A stretch of DNA of 9,690 bases, from the NCBI GenBank assembly GCA_041740935.1, contig JBGSLA010000105.1, forward strand, positions 1-9,690, in the 5' to 3' direction. Numbering within the stretch: position 1 is the first letter of the stretch; every line of letters starts with the position of its first letter. The translations under genes and the position numbers were made by a program. Positions 1-6,590 of this stretch are shown in pieces. The notes beneath the pieces are model-generated. The model was not told the origin of the DNA. It did no database searches and was given only the letters and a program-made list of their open reading frames with translations. The stretch is from JBGSLA01 sp041740935. Lineage in GTDB: Bacteria > Desulfobacterota > Desulfobaccia > Desulfobaccales > 0-14-0-80-60-11.

Positions 1-247
1 CGTGGGCCAGGTGGGCGGCAATGCCGGAGCCGCGGCCAAGGCCGTGGTGGGGGGCGCGGTGGAAGCTGTCGGCGCCCTGGGACTCACTGCGGTCAAAGCG
101 GTTACCGACATTATGGTTGGAGCAGTGGATGGTGTAAAGGAAGTGGTGGGCGCCATTCTCCCCAAAGGCCAGGCCGGAGCCCCCGAAGAAGCAGCGTCGG
201 AGAAAAAGCCGGCCCACCGGAGCAAAGGCGAAAGTTCCACACCATAG
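1..247 (+). CDS. C-terminal part of an unknown Gly/Ala/Val-rich protein (5' end outside window)
   Basis: The frame is open from the left edge to the TAG at 245-247, so this is probably the tail of a longer gene. The first in-frame GTG (base 2) has no visible ribosome binding site because the window begins there. The visible 81 residues start with a long stretch of alternating Gly, Ala and Val with regularly spaced acidic and basic residues (about residues 5-54), which suggests an amphipathic or membrane-associating helix with glycine-zipper spacing. A hydrophilic, charged tail rich in Lys, Glu and Ser follows. There is no cysteine and no recognisable catalytic motif. It ends 45 bases before the P-type ATPase on the same strand, so co-transcription and a role near that pump are plausible, but this is inference. 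I do not recognise the family. Confidence 0.6.
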   Translation, partial: VGQVGGNAGAAAKAVVGGAVEAVGALGLTAVKAVTDIMVGAVDGVKEVVGAILPKGQAGAPEEAASEKKPAHRSKGESSTP

Positions 248-292
248 CCGCGCTGATCAGCTTCCCGCAAACCCGCCACAGGTTCACGGAGG

Positions 293-3200
293 ATGCAGCC
301 CAGCATGGTGGAAGCGATACACACCGCGGTCAACGGCCGGGCCCGCTACCGGGTCGAGGGACTCTACCGCTCTGAGCCTTTAAAAAAACTGCTGGAAGTG
401 CGCCTGTCCCAGAACCGGGACGTCACCCACGTCTCGGCCAGCGCCCTGACCGGCAATCTGCTGGTGTGCTTCAACTCCGACAACACGCCCCACAGCATCG
501 CCGCCATCATTGAAGATATCGTCGTCGAATACCGCCACCATTCCCAGAATTCGGGGGAGGCCCCAGCCGACGCCCCCCCGGAGGCCGCCGGGGCCTGCCA
601 GGGGCAGGGCTACTTTGCTTCGCTCCCCGGCCTCAAGGACCTGTTTTCTTACACCGCGGCCCAACCCGAAGAACCCTGGCACCTCCTGGGGGCGGACGAA
701 GCCCTGGCCCGCCTGCACACCCACCGGGACCTGGGGCTGACCCGGGACGCGGCCCGGGAGCATCTCCAGACCTACGGCCCCAACCTCCTGCCGGAAGCGG
801 AAGCCCGCTCCGGGTGGGAAATTTTCCTGGGCCAGTTCAATTCCCTGCCTGTGTACCTGCTGGGGGCCGCGGCCGCCATCTCGGTGGTCACCGGCGGTCT
901 GGTGGACGCCATCCTGATCATGGGCGTGGTGGTGGGCAACGCCGCCATCGGCTACAAGACCGAGACCGAGGCGGAAAAGACCATCGAATCCCTCAAGACC
1001 CTGGTGCGCCCTTCGGCCCAGGTGCGGCGGGACGGCCGGCTGGTGGAAATTTCGGCGGAAGACGTGGCCCTGGGGGACCTGGTGGTGCTGCGGCCGGGGA
1101 CCTATGTGGCCGCGGATGCCCGCCTGGTGGAGGCCACTCATCTGAGCATAGATGAGTCGGCCCTCACCGGCGAAAGCCTGCCGGTGAGCAAATCCACCGG
1201 GGCACTGACCTCCCCCCAGGTCCCTCTAGGCGACCGGGTGAACATGGTCTTTCGGGGGACCCTGGTCACCGGGGGCGAAGGGCTGGCGGTGGTCACGGCC
1301 ACCGGCAGCCACACCGAAATCGGACGCATCCAGGCCATGATCGACGAGGCGGAGAGTCCGGAAACCCCCCTCCAGCGCCAGCTCAGCGCCCTGGGCGACC
1401 AGCTGGTGGTCATCTGCCTGGGCGTCTGCGGCCTGGCCTTTGCGGCCGGCTCCCTGTGGGGCATGGGATTTCTGGAGATGCTCCGCACCTCCATTTCCCT
1501 GGCGGCCGCGGCGGTGCCCGAGGGGCTGCCCATGGTGGCCACCACCACCCTGGCCCTGGGCATCAGGGACATGCGGCAGCACCACGTCCTCATCCGCAAC
1601 CTGCACGCGGTGGAGACCCTCGGGTCGGTGAAGACCGTCTGTCTGGACAAGACCGGCACCATCACCAAGAACGAAATGTCCGTGGTGGAAGTTTTCGCGG
1701 CCATGCAGGACTTCAAGGTCTCCCAGGGACGCTTCCTGGACCCCCGGGGTCCGGTGGTCCCGGCGGACACCCCGGAATTGCACCAACTCTTGCTGGTCTC
1801 CGTCCTGTGCAACGAGACCGAAATCTACCGGGACAACGGCCGGGATGTCTTCCGGGGCACGCCCACGGAAAACGCCCTGGTGCGCCTGGCGATGGACGCC
1901 GGCCTGGATGTGGCGGCCCTCCGGCGGGAATTTCCCCTCATCAAGGTCAATCATCGCTCCGAAACCCGGCTCTACATGGGCACCCTGCATCAGCTCAACT
2001 CCCGGGGCAGGTTCCTCGCCCTGAAAGGCAGCCCCATGGACATCCTGGCCCTGTGCCGCCGGCAGTTCAGGCACGGCCGGGAGACGCCCCTGACCGAGGA
2101 GGACCGGGCCGCCATTGAAATGAAAAATGAAGACATGGCCGGCCGGGCCCTGCGCATTTTGGGGATCGCTTATGCCCAGGGGGAAAACGGCGAGGCCCTG
2201 GACGAAAACGGCGGCCTGACCTGGGTGGGCATGATGGGCATGACCGACCCCATCCGGGAGGGCGTGGCCCAGGCCATCCGGGAGCTTCACCGGGCCGGCA
2301 TCGACACCGTGATGATCACCGGCGACCAGAGCACCACCGCCTACGCCATCGGCGAGGAGCTGAACCTGAGCCGGGGCGCGCCCCTGGAAATCCTGGACGC
2401 CACCAACCTGGCCCAGATCGAGCCGGAGACCCTCCAGGCCCTGGCCAAACGGGCCAACGTCTTCTCCCGGGTCAGCCCGGCCAACAAGCTCCAGATTGTC
2501 CAGGCCCTGCAGCAGACCGGCAAGGTGGTGGCCATGACCGGCGACGGCATCAACGACGGCCCGGCGCTTAAGGCCGCGGACGTGGGCATCGCCATGGGCC
2601 GCACCGGCACGGATGTGGCCCGGGAGGTGGCCGACGTGGTCCTGGAAAAAGACAACCTGGACACCATGATCGTCGCAGTCCGGGACGGCCGCACCATCTA
2701 TCTCAATATCAGAAAATCGGTGCACTTTTTCCTGGCCACCAACCTGAGCGAAATCATGCTCACGGTCACGGCCTTAAGCGTCGGGCTGGGCTCGCCGCTC
2801 AATGCCATGCAGCTGCTGTGGATCAACCTGATCTCGGACATTTTCCCGGGCCTGGCCCTGGCCCTGGAGCCCCCGGAGCCGGACATCCTGGAGCGTCCGC
2901 CCCGGGACCCCCAGGCGCCCATCTTCGACGCCGGGGACTACCGGCGCATGGCCTTCGAGTCCGGGGCCCTGACCGCCGGGGCCATGGGGGCCTACGGCTT
3001 CGGCATCTGGCGCTACGGCCTGGGGGTTCAGGCCGGCACCCTGGCTTTTCAGACCCTCACCCTGGGACAGCTCCTCCATGCCCTGAGCTGCCGGTCGGAC
3101 CATCAAAGCATTTTTTCCCCGGGCGGCCGCCCCGGCAACCGCTGGCTGACGCTGGCCCTGGGAGGGTCCCTGCTCCTGCAGCTCGGCACCATGCTCATCC

Positions 3201-3364
3201 CCGGCCTGCGATCCATCCTGGGACTGGCCCCCCTGACCTTGCTGGACGGCCTGGTCATCGGCGGCGGCGCGGTGCTGCCCTTTGTGCTCAATGAGGCCAC
3301 CAAGCCGACCTCCCGGCCGGAGCCCGACAACCATAATCAGGATTATGCTGATCCCGGGGTCTGA
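293..3364 (+). CDS. Cation-transporting P-type ATPase, P2-like, with N-terminal HMA-like domain
   Basis: Membrane pump that uses ATP to move a cation through an aspartyl-phosphate intermediate. Residues 8-80 look like a ferredoxin-fold HMA-type domain without a CxxC metal site. A cation-ATPase N-terminal domain follows (about 128-200). Core motifs are TGES (292-295), PEGLP in the fourth membrane helix (409-413), DKTGT with phosphorylated Asp452, GTPTE (522-526), KGS (578-580), TGD (676-678) and TGDGINDGP (749-757). Membrane helices near 815-860 carry NLSE and NLISD, where P2 Ca2+/Na+ pumps bind ions. PEGLP, rather than CPC or SPC, argues against a copper or zinc P1B pump. The ion is unknown: Ca2+, Mn2+ or a monovalent cation are possible. 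Length is ordinary for P2 pumps plus the extra domain. GGAGG (288-292) abuts the first ATG, so the ATG at 305 (12 bases downstream) may be the true start. Confidence 0.93.
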   Translation: MQPSMVEAIHTAVNGRARYRVEGLYRSEPLKKLLEVRLSQNRDVTHVSASALTGNLLVCFNSDNTPHSIAAIIEDIVVEYRHHSQNSGEAPADAPPEAAGACQGQGYFASLPGLKDLFSYTAAQPEEPWHLLGADEALARLHTHRDLGLTRDAAREHLQTYGPNLLPEAEARSGWEIFLGQFNSLPVYLLGAAAAISVVTGGLVDAILIMGVVVGNAAIGYKTETEAEKTIESLKTLVRPSAQVRRDGRLVEISAEDVALGDLVVLRPGTYVAADARLVEATHLSIDESALTGESLPVSKSTGALTSPQVPLGDRVNMVFRGTLVTGGEGLAVVTATGSHTEIGRIQAMIDEAESPETPLQRQLSALGDQLVVICLGVCGLAFAAGSLWGMGFLEMLRTSISLAAAAVPEGLPMVATTTLALGIRDMRQHHVLIRNLHAVETLGSVKTVCLDKTGTITKNEMSVVEVFAAMQDFKVSQGRFLDPRGPVVPADTPELHQLLLVSVLCNETEIYRDNGRDVFRGTPTENALVRLAMDAGLDVAALRREFPLIKVNHRSETRLYMGTLHQLNSRGRFLALKGSPMDILALCRRQFRHGRETPLTEEDRAAIEMKNEDMAGRALRILGIAYAQGENGEALDENGGLTWVGMMGMTDPIREGVAQAIRELHRAGIDTVMITGDQSTTAYAIGEELNLSRGAPLEILDATNLAQIEPETLQALAKRANVFSRVSPANKLQIVQALQQTGKVVAMTGDGINDGPALKAADVGIAMGRTGTDVAREVADVVLEKDNLDTMIVAVRDGRTIYLNIRKSVHFFLATNLSEIMLTVTALSVGLGSPLNAMQLLWINLISDIFPGLALALEPPEPDILERPPRDPQAPIFDAGDYRRMAFESGALTAGAMGAYGFGIWRYGLGVQAGTLAFQTLTLGQLLHALSCRSDHQSIFSPGGRPGNRWLTLALGGSLLLQLGTMLIPGLRSILGLAPLTLLDGLVIGGGAVLPFVLNEATKPTSRPEPDNHNQDYADPGV

Positions 3365-3429
3365 TCCCGTCCCGGGAGGGGAACCGCACCACCCGGGGGC
3401 GGGGGAATACTCAGTGCAGGAAGACGATT

Positions 3430-3487
3430 AATGTGGCGCCGGCGCCTTGGCCTTCGCACGAACCGCCGAGGGCGGCGGTTCCACATT
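3430..3487. repeat. Composite palindromic repeat with outer and inner stems
   Basis: The outer arms AATGTGG (3430-3436) and CCACATT (3481-3487) are exact complements. They enclose the self-complementary 12-mer GGCGCCGGCGCC (3435-3446, sharing two bases with the outer arm) and an 8-bp stem GAACCGCC/GGCGGTTC (3460-3467 with 3474-3481). The nested layout resembles the element at 5403-5459 and suggests a dispersed, probably non-autonomous repeat. No copy count is possible from this window. Confidence 0.65.
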
Positions 3488-3511
3488 GATGGTTAATCAA
3501 GTTTCCTCGTT

Positions 3512-3634
3512 CCCAAGCTCTGCTTGGGCACCTCGTAATAACTATGCTGAACGACAAAAAGAATGCTACCTGACCGCCTATTGCCAAGCAGAACTTGGCG
3601 GGCAAGCCGGTTCCCAAACGGGAGCCTGGGAACC
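3512..3634. repeat. Cluster of CCCAAGC/GCTTGGG-type hairpin repeats
   Basis: Three inverted repeats share a CCAAG/CTTGG theme: CCCAAGC-TCT-GCTTGGG (3512-3528), GCCAAG/CTTGGC (3583-3599), and GGTTCCCA/TGGGAACC with a 10-base loop (3609-3634). The recurrence of the same core over 120 bases points to a repeat family rather than three independent terminators, and none is followed by a T-run. Confidence 0.6.
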
Positions 3635-3641
3635 AGAATAT

Positions 3642-3668
3642 GGTGTAGGGACAGCCGCCCCCGGCTGT
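3642..3668 (+). repeat. 27-bp dispersed repeat, inverted copy of 5240-5266
   Basis: These 27 bases match the reverse complement of 5240-5266 at 26 of 27 positions by direct comparison. The core is ACAGCCG-CCCC-CGGCTGT, a 7-bp stem with a four-base loop. The two copies lie on either side of the MetK-like gene in opposite orientation. Confidence 0.8.
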
Positions 3669-3770
3669 GCTCTAATGACAGGCGAGAGCACCTCCCCTTC
3701 CATAAGGCGAATTTTATTGAACGGTCGCTCATGAGCCCCTGGTTCTCTCCAAACCGGGAAAAGCCCGGTG

Positions 3771-3792
3771 GCACAGGTGTCCTCACCTGTGC
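3771..3792. repeat. Hairpin repeat GCACAGGTG-TCCT-CACCTGTGC
   Basis: A perfect 9-bp stem with a four-base loop TCCT. It has the same geometry, and a related CAGGYG-YCCY-CRCCTG core, as the hairpin at 5211-5232. It is followed at 3802-3831 by a second inverted repeat with GCCAACC/GGTTGGC arms. Confidence 0.7.
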
Positions 3793-3897
3793 AGGCACAA
3801 GTTGCCAACCTGCGCCACCGGGTGGTTGGCGGGCGCGGCTCAACGATCCCGTGACACGGTCAACATTTAACCCATAGCCAACCCCCAGGATGTCCCC

Positions 3898-5112
3898 ATG
3901 AAAAAAGATTTCATCTTCATTTCCGAATCCGTGACCGAAGGCCATCCCGACAAGCTCTGCGACCGCATCAGCGACGCCATCGTGGACCATTTTCTGGAGC
4001 AGGACCCCTATGCCCGGGTGCGGGCCGAATGCGCGGTGTCCACCTCCATCCTGTTCATCGCCGCCCGCTTCGCCTCCGAGGCCCGGGTGGACATACCGCA
4101 TGTGGCCCGCAAGGTTATCGGCCGGACCGGCTACGTCAAGTCGGATTTCGACGCCAAGACCTGCAGCATCCTGCACAGCCTCCAGGAATATCCGCCTGAC
4201 GCCGACCTGTTTTTCAATGAACAGCGGCTCTCGGATGAACAGATAGAAAACATCAAGGTCAGGCAGCAGGCCACGGTGTTCGGCTATGCCTGCCGGCAGA
4301 CCGAGGCCCTGATGCCGCTGCCCATCTGGCTGGCCCATAAACTGGCGCGCCAGGTTATGGCGGCCCGCCTCAAAGACGACCTGGCCTATCTGTCCCCGGA
4401 CGCCAAAACCATGGTGGGCATCGAATACCGCAACCGCCGGCCGCACCGCATCCACAGCCTGACCCTGGTCTTGAGCGCCGCGGGCGCCCAGAAAAAGGCC
4501 ATCATGATCAACGCCATCGCCAAGGACATCAAAAAGGGCATCATTGACCCGGCCTTTGCCGACGAACATATCACCCCCGACAAACGCACCGGCATCTTCA
4601 TTAATCCCCTGGAAAACCTCATGGTGGGCGGGCCCGCGGTGCACTCCGGGCTGACCGGCAGAAAAAACGCGGTGGACACCTACGGCGAGTACAGCCGGCA
4701 TAGCGGCAGCGCCTTAAGCGGCAAGGACGCCCTGCGCATCGACCGCATCGGGGTCTATGCGGCGCGCTACGCCGCCAAAAACGTGGTAGCCGCCGGCCTG
4801 GCGGAGGAGTGCGAAGTGGTCCTGAGCTACTCCATAGGTCTTCCGGGTCCGGCCAGCATCCAGGTGGAGACCTTCGGCACCGGCAGACTCAGCGATGACG
4901 AGCTCGGGGCCCTGATTGAGGCCAATTTTGACTTTCGCCTGGCCGGCATTTTGAAGGATTTCGACGTGCGGCACCTGCCGTCCCTTCACAAAGGCGGCTT
5001 TTTCAGCCGGCTGGCGGCCTATGGCCAGGTGGGCCGCCTGGACCTGGACCTCCCCTGGGAAAAAACCGATAAAGCGGCGCGCCTGAAGGAGCAGGCGGGC
5101 CTCAAGGGCTGA
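3898..5112 (+). CDS. metK: Divergent S-adenosylmethionine synthetase (methionine adenosyltransferase) paralogue
   Basis: Expected reaction: ATP plus methionine to S-adenosylmethionine, phosphate and pyrophosphate, in the cytoplasm. The 404 residues align by eye with E. coli MetK over nearly the whole length. Conserved are HPDK (His16, Asp18), Glu44 (K+ site), Gln124 (E. coli Gln98), Lys170 (Lys165), GLTGRK (251-256, Arg255 and Lys256), SGKD (274-277, Lys276), Asp282 (Asp271), the YAARY-AKN-VAAGLA block (287-302), VETFGTG and PWEKTDKA. Changed are E. coli Glu55 (here Arg57), Asp118 (Glu136), Asp238 (His249), Lys269 (Arg280), and GGGAFSGKD, here SGSALSGKD. The mobile-loop region before FGYA is also unlike E. 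coli. I believe a subfamily like this occurs in other bacteria, so it is probably functional; whether a canonical MetK also exists in the genome is unknown. AGGA at 3887-3890 supports the ATG. No operon partner. Confidence 0.88.
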   Translation: MKKDFIFISESVTEGHPDKLCDRISDAIVDHFLEQDPYARVRAECAVSTSILFIAARFASEARVDIPHVARKVIGRTGYVKSDFDAKTCSILHSLQEYPPDADLFFNEQRLSDEQIENIKVRQQATVFGYACRQTEALMPLPIWLAHKLARQVMAARLKDDLAYLSPDAKTMVGIEYRNRRPHRIHSLTLVLSAAGAQKKAIMINAIAKDIKKGIIDPAFADEHITPDKRTGIFINPLENLMVGGPAVHSGLTGRKNAVDTYGEYSRHSGSALSGKDALRIDRIGVYAARYAAKNVVAAGLAEECEVVLSYSIGLPGPASIQVETFGTGRLSDDELGALIEANFDFRLAGILKDFDVRHLPSLHKGGFFSRLAAYGQVGRLDLDLPWEKTDKAARLKEQAGLKG

Positions 5113-5182
5113 GCCGGCCTCCTCTTCCCCGGATCCCCGGCCCCCGATGGTCCCTTTACCGGAGGCCCTTCAAGAACCATTC

Positions 5183-5198
5183 ACTGTCCTGAAAAGTT
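5183..5198 (+). repeat. Direct repeat copy 1 (ACTGTCCTGAAAAGTT)
   Basis: An exact 16-base match to 5313-5328, 130 bases apart in the same orientation. The pair brackets the tandem hairpin element at 5211-5266, which could mark element ends or a duplicated insertion site. Confidence 0.75.
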
Positions 5199-5210
5199 TC
5201 TTTTGTGTAG

Positions 5211-5266
5211 GGGCAGGCGCCCTCGCCTGCCCGGTTTGGACAGCCGGGGGCGGCTGTCCCCACACC
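5211..5266. repeat. Tandem pair of 9-bp hairpins
   Basis: GGGCAGGCG-CCCT-CGCCTGCCC (5211-5232), a five-base spacer, then GGACAGCCG-GGGG-CGGCTGTCC (5238-5259). Both have 9-bp perfect stems and four-base loops, so the pair looks like a paired repeat unit similar in style to BIME elements. The right part (5240-5266) recurs inverted at 3642-3668. Confidence 0.75.
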
Positions 5267-5312
5267 ATAAAGGCTTTTCATGCTTTGCGGGTGGGCCGCC
5301 GGCCCATGAGGA

Positions 5313-5328
5313 ACTGTCCTGAAAAGTT
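5313..5328 (+). repeat. Direct repeat copy 2 (ACTGTCCTGAAAAGTT)
   Basis: Second exact copy of the 16-mer at 5183-5198. A further AAAAGTTT follows at 5335-5342, so the sequence beyond the repeat also partly resembles the first copy. Confidence 0.75.
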
Positions 5329-5402
5329 GTTGGGAAAAGTTTAGCCCTGGCGACTTGTTGTGGAAATCACGCTGAGACCAAGTCGCCATCAAAGTAAATC
5401 AA

Positions 5403-5459
5403 TTGTGGGGGCTCGATTCATCGAGCCCTTGAAGGGCGCCATGAACTGCGCCCCCACAA
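5403..5459. repeat. Composite cruciform-like repeat
   Basis: Outer arms TTGTGGGGG (5403-5411) and CCCCCACAA (5451-5459) pair over 9 bases. Inside are two hairpins, GGGCTCGA-TTCA-TCGAGCCC (5409-5428, sharing bases with the outer arm) and GGGCGC/GCGCCC (5434-5453, sharing bases with the right arm). Because of the shared bases only some of the stems can form at once. No T-run follows directly, and the nested design matches 3430-3487. Confidence 0.65.
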
Positions 5460-5618
5460 AGAAATTTTTTTGATGGAATATTGGTATAAGACGCTAAGCT
5501 CAGGGCAGGAAAGCGCCGCGCCTTCCGACTGGGGCATTCATTCCGGTTCTCAGGCTCTAGCGGGGGGACCCCATTGGACACCAAGCCCTGCCTGGCTCCG
5601 CATCCGGCGGATTAGCGC

Positions 5619-5635
5619 GGCGGGCAGGGCCCGCC
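5619..5635. repeat. Hairpin GGCGGGC-AGG-GCCCGCC
   Basis: A 7-bp perfect stem with a three-base loop. A run of five T starts seven bases later (5643-5647), so a weak terminator is possible, but the T-run is too distant for a good one and there is no gene just upstream on this strand. It may be another member of the intergenic hairpin family. Confidence 0.4.
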
Positions 5636-5808
5636 CCACAATTTTTCCCGCCCGGTGACAAGGCCGGCTTGAGCTGAAACCACCAACCCTTTTCACTCCC
5701 TGGTTGTTCTGAATAATTCTCACCGAAAACCGGAAACCGCACCCCGCGGCCACATGGGCGGCTGGGGCCGGCCGGGGGACCGCGGCGGCGCGCCGCAAGG
5801 ATTCTTCC

Positions 5809-5836
5809 TTGACATCAGGGAAATCCCGGCCATAAT
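5809..5836 (+). promoter_or_regulatory. Sigma-70 promoter of tRNA-Ala
   Basis: A perfect -35 TTGACA (5809-5814), a 16-base spacer and a -10 CATAAT (5831-5836) place the transcription start about 5 bases before the mature tRNA 5' end. Confidence 0.8.
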
Positions 5837-5847
5837 TAACAACCAGT

Positions 5848-5923
5848 GGGGATGTAGCTCAGCTGGAAGAGCGCCTGCTTCGCATGCAGGAGGCCAGGGG
5901 TTCAAGTCCCCTCATCTCCACCA
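5848..5923 (+). tRNA. tRNA-Ala, anticodon CGC
   Basis: A 76-base cloverleaf with encoded CCA (5921-5923) and discriminator A. The acceptor stem GGGGATG/CATCTCC includes a G3-U70 pair, the classic alanine identity element. The D arm begins GCTC. The anticodon stem CCTGC/GCAGG closes the loop TTCGCAT with anticodon CGC (5881-5883), reading GCG. The T arm is AGGGG/CCCCT around TTCAAGT. Its 3' end faces the recombinase remnant 65 bases downstream, and tRNA 3' ends are common integration sites. Confidence 0.96.
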
Positions 5924-5931
5924 CAGATTTC

Positions 5932-5957
5932 GGCCACTTCGGTGGCCTTTTCTTTTT
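5932..5957 (+). terminator. Rho-independent terminator after tRNA-Ala
   Basis: A perfect 6-bp stem GGCCAC/GTGGCC closed by a TTCG tetraloop (5932-5947) is followed at once by TTTTCTTTTT. It lies 8 bases after the CCA end. Confidence 0.9.
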
Positions 5958-5988
5958 CCAAACCGGATTCACTGAGTAGGTCATTGAA

Positions 5989-6255
5989 TTAATAGGTAAT
6001 TTCCAGCCATTTGGCGGCGTCTCTCAGGCTCTCATCCGGCTTGCGGAGATAAGTCTCGGTGGTGCGGATGGATTTGTGGCGAAGGTAGCGGGAGATGGTC
6101 CCCAGGGATTTTTTCTTCTCGTCCATCAACCGGGTGGCCACGTGGTGGCGAAGGTCATGGAAGCCGATGCCGCGGACTCCGGCCCGTTTACAAATCCCCT
6201 GGATCAGCCGGCGCCGCTGGGCGCAGAGCCTGCCGGTCTTGGGGTTGGGGAAGAT
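5989..6255 (-). pseudogene. Tyrosine recombinase (phage-type integrase) C-terminal remnant
   Basis: Reading the minus strand from an in-frame TAG (6256-6258) to the TAA at 5989-5991 gives 88 residues with a clear integrase C-terminus: IFPNPKTG at the start, box II HDLRHH (His33, Arg36), RHKS (His60) and TTETY with the nucleophile Tyr69 nine residues after His60, ending in WLEITY. The first catalytic Arg and all N-terminal DNA-binding parts are missing, and there is no start codon with a ribosome binding site. It is therefore a truncated remnant, although the surviving motifs are intact, which suggests recent loss. The 3' end of the gene points at the tRNA-Ala 3' end. The 200 bases upstream on the minus strand show no convincing continuation. 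Confidence 0.85.
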
Positions 6256-6559
6256 CTATTCATATATTTCCCCCCATAATGGCTGACCGTCTGACCGCCT
6301 CCGGTTGGGAACCGTCCTTAAAATTCCGGAAACGATATCTGGCGATGTTTGGGTAAGCGATCAGGGGGGAAAAGAATCCCAGGCAGGGGGAGGATCTGGT
6401 CACCAAGCCCAAAACGTTCCCTATGCAGGCCATATCAGTATTTATAAGTAATTACAGTAAGTTGTTTTTATGGCACGTGATCTTGAAATACTTTCGTCAG
6501 CTTTTCATCCGCCGGTTCTGAAAACTTGGGAAAAAATTCACCAGGGGCTGCCATTCTCC
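6256..6559. other. Gene-free junction ahead of the redox cassette
   Basis: No gene can be supported. Base composition shifts within this stretch from GC-rich to clearly AT-rich after about 6425, and that lower GC continues into the flavin reductase gene. A GTAAGCG motif (6353-6359) resembles some insertion sequence ends, but no partner end is visible. The shift and the broken recombinase suggest a junction between DNA of different origins. Confidence 0.45.
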
Positions 6560-6588
6560 TTGACTTATCAGAGATAAATTATTATACA
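6560..6588 (+). promoter_or_regulatory. Putative sigma-70 promoter of the flavin reductase/redox cassette
   Basis: TTGACT (6560-6565), a 17-base spacer and TATACA (6583-6588) predict a transcription start near 6595. This lies downstream of the longest possible start (TTG, 6526) of the following gene and so supports the ATG at 6631. Confidence 0.6.
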
Positions 6589-6590
6589 GT

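Larger units (their letters stand above)
3365..3897. other. Gene-free repeat-rich intergenic region
   Basis: No convincing gene is present. The stretch is made largely of short GC-rich inverted repeats, listed separately (3430-3487, 3512-3634, 3642-3668, 3771-3792). Short open frames across it have repeat-like translations and are not credible. I see no convincing terminator with a T-run for the upstream ATPase. I also see no SAM riboswitch ahead of the downstream MetK-like gene, judged by eye only. Confidence 0.6.
5113..5808. other. Gene-free, repeat-rich intergenic region
   Basis: Contains a duplicated 16-mer, tandem hairpins and a composite palindrome, described separately. The remaining sequence, including 5460-5600 and 5640-5800, shows no supported gene or RNA. 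Open frames here are short, overlap repeats and lack plausible ribosome binding sites. Confidence 0.6.

Noticed and set aside
1226..2725. 499-residue open frame antisense to the P-type ATPase
   Set aside because: Its translation is rich in Gly, His, Gln and Asp with no domain, as expected from the complement of GC-rich codons, and the sense frame carries every ATPase motif.
3430..3792. CRISPR array
   Set aside because: The repeats differ in sequence and length, are irregularly spaced, and lack a constant repeat with unique spacers.
3700..3897. SAM riboswitch upstream of metK
   Set aside because: The leader is made of repeat hairpins, and I could not find the conserved core of any SAM riboswitch class. 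This was by eye only; a covariance-model search would decide.
3493..4701. 402-residue open frame antisense to the MetK-like gene
   Set aside because: It is the complement of a clearly coding frame and continues through hairpin repeats, with no recognisable motif.
5754..5975. 73-residue open frame across tRNA-Ala
   Set aside because: It is simply the translation of the tRNA, its promoter and its terminator.
6353..6375. GTAAGCG motif resembling an IS66-type terminal repeat
   Set aside because: No matching opposite end (CGCTTAC) and no transposase were found in the window, so it rests on seven bases.
6472..6487. Sigma-54-like TGGCACG...TTG element
   Set aside because: The -24 half is good, but the -12 element reads GA instead of GC and the spacing is one base too long.
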